Positions 19,235 to 21,703 of a DNA stretch of 21,703 nucleotides are shown one piece after another. The stretch is from Lingula anatina. Its lineage: Eukaryota; Brachiopoda; Lingulata; Lingulida; Lingulidae. Positions within the stretch are counted from its first letter, which is position 1, and each line of letters begins with the position of its first letter. Both the position numbers and the translations under genes were made by a program. The stretch covers positions 4,098-25,800 of the forward strand of contig NW_019776068.1 of NCBI RefSeq assembly GCF_001039355.2, in the 5' to 3' direction. A model generated the notes under the pieces. The model ran no database searches. It was given only the letters and a program-made list of their open reading frames with translations, and was not told the origin of the DNA.

Positions 19235-21200
19235 AAACTTTCCTTCTCAATTCTGTATTTATTGCCCATAACAACTGCTCTACACAAGATTTCTGCTGTT
19301 TTCCACATAGGATGCCCAATACAGATGCAGTTACTGGTCACAAAGCATTTTGTTAAATAGTTAACTAAGATGGAAATGGCTTGTCTTTACAGAACACAAA
19401 ACTTTTGAAACCTTTTTGAAAAGCATATTTGCATCCTTTAAACTTAGTACAAAAAAACTCCAATTGAGTGGGAAATAGAAAAAAAAAATTAAATACATCT
19501 GCGTGAAAAAGGTGAGGACCTTATATATACAAAAAATAAGATGTAACGCTGCTTAACAAAAGCCCGTGTATATACATAACTAAGCACATTCATCACATCA
19601 CACTACATCTCACATGCATCTACATCGACAATCAGCTCCTGGCACCCTAGTCTTAGCAGCTAATCTGCCAACACCTTTCCCTGTAACTCAGAAGCATCGT
19701 GCATTGCGTCCAAGCACAAGTGCCTTGATACTATAACTCGCCATATACTCGCCCCATATTATAGCCTTGAAATGAAGGGTGATATTGCTTTTTGCAATTT
19801 GTGCTGCTTTCGAGTTATGGAGCCCAAGCAGGCATGCTAATATCATCAAATTATCCAGTACGGGAAATTAACAAGAAGAATAATATCAACTGTATTTCAG
19901 TGAAAGTGTATTGTGTAACTCAGAAATGTCCTCACAGATAAAATTAACAAAACTGTGGTTCTGCTCAAATTTCATTGTATAAACCACCTAAAACTACGGA
20001 CTGTGACACAAATCCTAGCAGGAAGATGCAATGTTCCCAACCATTCTGGACAGCATTCCTAGAGTACATAAAGATAAGGCTTGGATGTATTGCCTAGCTG
20101 TGAAGTTCAATTACAAGTTTGACTGTCCTATCTTACCTTCAGCACACTATGCACAACAGAACAAACATGAAGTGTGCCTTTCTATTCTTAATTTCAACAA
20201 CACTGGCCTAGTTCAAACACTGTACCACCAAAACTACACATTCTATGGACAGCTTTTCTTTTAAAGTTCAAAATGTTTCCAAGTCAACATTATTGTAAAT
20301 TCTGATTACCCACAAACTGATTTCATTATGAACACCTCATCAATTTTGGCTCTCTACATCCATCTCTTTTATAAACATTTTAAAGAAATTACTTACATAA
20401 TTTTTATTTCAATTATAATCAATATTTCAGAGTATGTGACCATCCTGAGCCCCAGGGACAGATCAACACTTCACTGCCTCAAACACACAATTCACTTATT
20501 ACAACTAATAACTACATGATTATTATTACAACAGCTTAAAGGGAGACAGTAAAACTGAACAGACCTTTTTCTCAAGGTGAATTGACAACTTAATTCTAGT
20601 TCCCATTCTTATTTATCTAAAAAGGGTATAATTGCCTTATAAAACACCATTATACTTGAACAAATGCAGGCTTGCATCTACAAGCAAGGTGCAATTGCAT
20701 TTGAGAGAAAAAATTTAAAACTGAAAACATGCAACAACAGTTAATAACATTGACTTATGCAATTTCACTACACTTGCAGTTTTAAAAGCTGTAAGAGTCT
20801 CTTTTTCAACGTCTTCTATACATTCATATATAACAACAAAATACTAATATATAGTCACAATCATTCAAATAAAGTTAATAAAAAAAATATGAGAAAAATG
20901 ATGTACAAAGCAGAATGAAAAGCGTTGTACATAGCAGTTTCCTCAGCCCACCAAGCCTGCTTCAATAACAATGTCACCTATAGGGTAGAAATTGAACTTT
21001 GACCTTGAACATGGCCTGACCTTGACCCAGATATGACCTTGATCCAGTCATTACCTGACCCTGACCTAGATTTACACATCATCCCAGGAATAAAAATCCA
21101 TGCTAGATTCATGCTAAACTCTAGATATCAGGACATCTTCCAGCTTTATTTAAAGACCAAAGTCTACCATTTTTGTGACACGATTATCGAAGCCCCCTCA
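19235..21200 (-). other. Probable long 3' UTR of the TARBP2-like gene
   Basis: It directly follows the minus-strand stop codon. It is free of obvious transposons, unlike the sequence to its left. Minus-strand AATAAA signals lie at 21143-21148 (tttaaataaagc, a possible short form) and 19258-19263 (ggcaataaatac, a possible long form of ~1.95 kb). The UTR end is inferred; transcript data are not visible in sequence. Confidence 0.45.
20997..21072. repeat. Cluster of TGACCT(TGA) motifs
   Basis: TGACCTTGA occurs three times and TGACC several more (for example ctttgaccttgaacatgg, cctgaccttgaccc, atatgaccttgatcc). The reverse complement TCAAGGTCA is the extended half-site bound by monomeric nuclear receptors such as ERR/SF-1/FTZ-F1 (family knowledge). 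It may equally be a degenerate short tandem repeat. Confidence 0.5.
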
Positions 21201-21340
21201 CTACGCCTTCTTGGTCATGATCTTCAGATACTGCAATGCATTGTGGGCTGCGTTGGCATGGCATTCATCAGATGTGGGTCCGCTGCCGTGACACACAGCG
21301 ACTGGCATGGTGGACAGCTGCACCAAACACTGACGATTGC
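21201..21340 (-). CDS. TARBP2: Last coding exon of a TARBP2/PRKRA (Loquacious) homologue
   Basis: On the minus strand, after the acceptor ctatttccag, the exon (phase 1) reads NRQCLVQLSTMPVAVCHGSG, then PTSDECHANAAHNALQYLKI and MTKKA, then TAG. This is the C-terminal half of the third dsRNA-binding domain of TARBP2/PRKRA: QCLxxLST-PxxVCHGSG-AxxxAAxxALxYLKIM and the short tail are the family signature. Those proteins are partners of Dicer in small-RNA production, and the third domain contacts Dicer rather than RNA (family knowledge). Invertebrates usually have a single gene of this type, so TARBP2 versus PRKRA cannot be told apart here. The rest of the gene lies beyond the right edge. Confidence 0.92.
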
Positions 21341-21418
21341 CTGGAAATAGAGAAAGCACTGGTGATTACCTAGAGAAGAGAGAGAGAGATAATCATATTT
21401 TCTCAACCAGGAAGTGAC

Positions 21419-21473
21419 CTTTATTAAGGAGCTCCAGCAAGTCAACAGGTGACCTCAAAGTACTGCTTCTCAG
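21419..21473 (-). pseudogene. Frame-broken exon copy 2 (55 nt)
   Basis: This is a copy of the penultimate TARBP2-like exon. It starts after ttcag and ends ...aataaag|gtcact. It reads EKQYFEVTC then TGA because two bases are missing relative to the functional exon, so inclusion would stop translation. Confidence 0.7.
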
Positions 21474-21491
21474 CTGAATGATGTGACCTAC

Positions 21492-21507
21492 CTTTATGAC
21501 TGAGTTC
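21492..21507 (-). pseudogene. 16-nt partial exon copy
   Basis: gaactcagtcataaag lies between gacctgtag and gtaggtcac. It corresponds to the last 16 nt of the penultimate exon. An identical copy lies at 21607-21622. The 26-nt spacers between the partial copies and the full copies next to them are too short for introns. Confidence 0.6.
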
Positions 21508-21533
21508 CTACAGGTCAACATAAAGTGACCTAC

Positions 21534-21588
21534 CTTTGTTACTGAGCTCCTGCAGGTCAACAGGTGACCTCAGAGCACTGCTTCTCAG
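21534..21588 (-). pseudogene. Frame-broken exon copy 1 (55 nt)
   Basis: It has acceptor ttcag and donor aaag|gtaggt. It reads EKQCSEVTC then TGA, with the same 2-nt loss (acctgttgac against acctatgttgac in the functional exon). Introns of 60 nt separate it from the copies on each side, short but spliceable in principle. Confidence 0.7.
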
Positions 21589-21648
21589 CTGAATGATGTG
21601 ACCTACCTTTATGACTGAGTTCCTACAGGTCAACATAAAGTGACCTAC

Positions 21649-21703
21649 CTTTGTTACTGAGCTCCTGCAGGTCAACATAGGTGACCTCAAAGCACTGCTT
21701 CTC
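21649..21703 (-). CDS. TARBP2: Penultimate coding exon of the TARBP2-like gene (partial at edge)
   Basis: On the minus strand from the window edge it reads EKQCFEVTYVDLQELSNK plus one G, then donor gtaggt. Joined to the last exon it continues G-NRQCLVQLST in frame. This matches, without gaps, the start of the third dsRNA-binding domain (family pattern xxQxFxVxYxDIEELSxxG). In the intronic copies the homologous acceptor lies two bases further upstream, so the exon is probably 57 nt and phase 1 at both ends, starting just outside the window. Confidence 0.87.

Larger units (their letters stand above)
21341..21648 (-). repeat. Tandem array of exon-derived ~115-bp units in the last intron
   Basis: The intron is made of repeats of the neighbouring exon. 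Period: 115-117 bp (tgacctca landmark at 21449, 21564 and 21681). Each unit holds one near-full 55-nt exon copy and one 16-nt partial copy, with splice signals: acceptor ttcag or gtag, donor gtaggt (gtcact in the last). A CT-rich tract and the true acceptor follow at 21341-21360. The first ~17 nt of the last exon are also copied upstream (ctctag|gtaatcaccagtgcttt, ~21351-21371). Confidence 0.88.

Noticed and set aside
21033-21350. 105-codon plus-strand open frame
   Set aside because: It is antisense to the last TARBP2-like exon, which has clear family motifs and splice sites on the minus strand.
21419-21648. Nuclear-receptor binding array (many AGGTCA/TGACCT motifs)
   Set aside because: In this stretch the motifs come from duplicated codons (GAG GTC ACC, GTT GAC CTG), so the exon-duplication origin explains them.

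Overview
The window is AT-rich animal (metazoan) DNA. The genes are split by introns with GT-AG borders, the domain set is animal-specific (Roc-COR-Death, ankyrin-protease, a TARBP2/PRKRA dsRNA-binding domain), and most of the rest is transposon debris and simple repeats. A mollusc or other lophotrochozoan seems the best guess. A lancelet or hemichordate is not excluded, because nothing here fixes the species.

Layout. (1) 1-1861: a tandem array of ~390-410 bp units. Four intact units each carry a perfectly bordered 9-nt microexon in phase 1. A fifth unit is cut off by a 1.74 kb terminal-inverted-repeat (TIR) element (1862-3605). (2) 4229-5703: one long terminal exon encoding three ankyrin repeats, a linker domain and a trypsin-like serine protease with His, Asp and Ser all present. 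Its acceptor is also phase 1, so the microexon array upstream can splice into it. (3) 5704-10300: a tRNA-derived SINE, a broken Tc1 transposase on the minus strand, simple repeats, a duplicated 3'-UTR-like module with a poly(A) signal, a MITE relic and a complete MITE. (4) 10325-14637: a nine-exon plus-strand gene for a Roc-COR GTPase with a C-terminal Death domain. All eight introns that can be placed are phase 1, and it has its own 27-, 12- and 9-nt microexons. A single N at 13099 sits where the second half of the Roc domain should be. (5) 14.7-19.2 kb: a further copy of the 3'-UTR-like module, then repeats, including a long foldback element interleaved with a second pair of related ends. 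(6) 19.2-21.7 kb, minus strand: the 3' end of a TARBP2/PRKRA (Loquacious) homologue, with a probable long 3' UTR, the last coding exon, and a penultimate exon that has been tandemly duplicated inside the last intron.

How the parts may work together. The ankyrin-protease gene and the Roc-COR-Death gene look like two members of one modular family. They share phase-1 microexons near the N-terminus and related sequence downstream of the stop, but carry different output domains (protease versus Death). This fits a locus for intracellular signalling or innate immunity built by exon shuffling; that role is inferred, while the exon phases and motifs are seen directly. The neighbouring TARBP2-like gene is a separate, RNA-silencing gene. 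Its duplicated exons are frame-broken copies with intact splice sites, so they could act as poison exons that remove the third dsRNA-binding domain.
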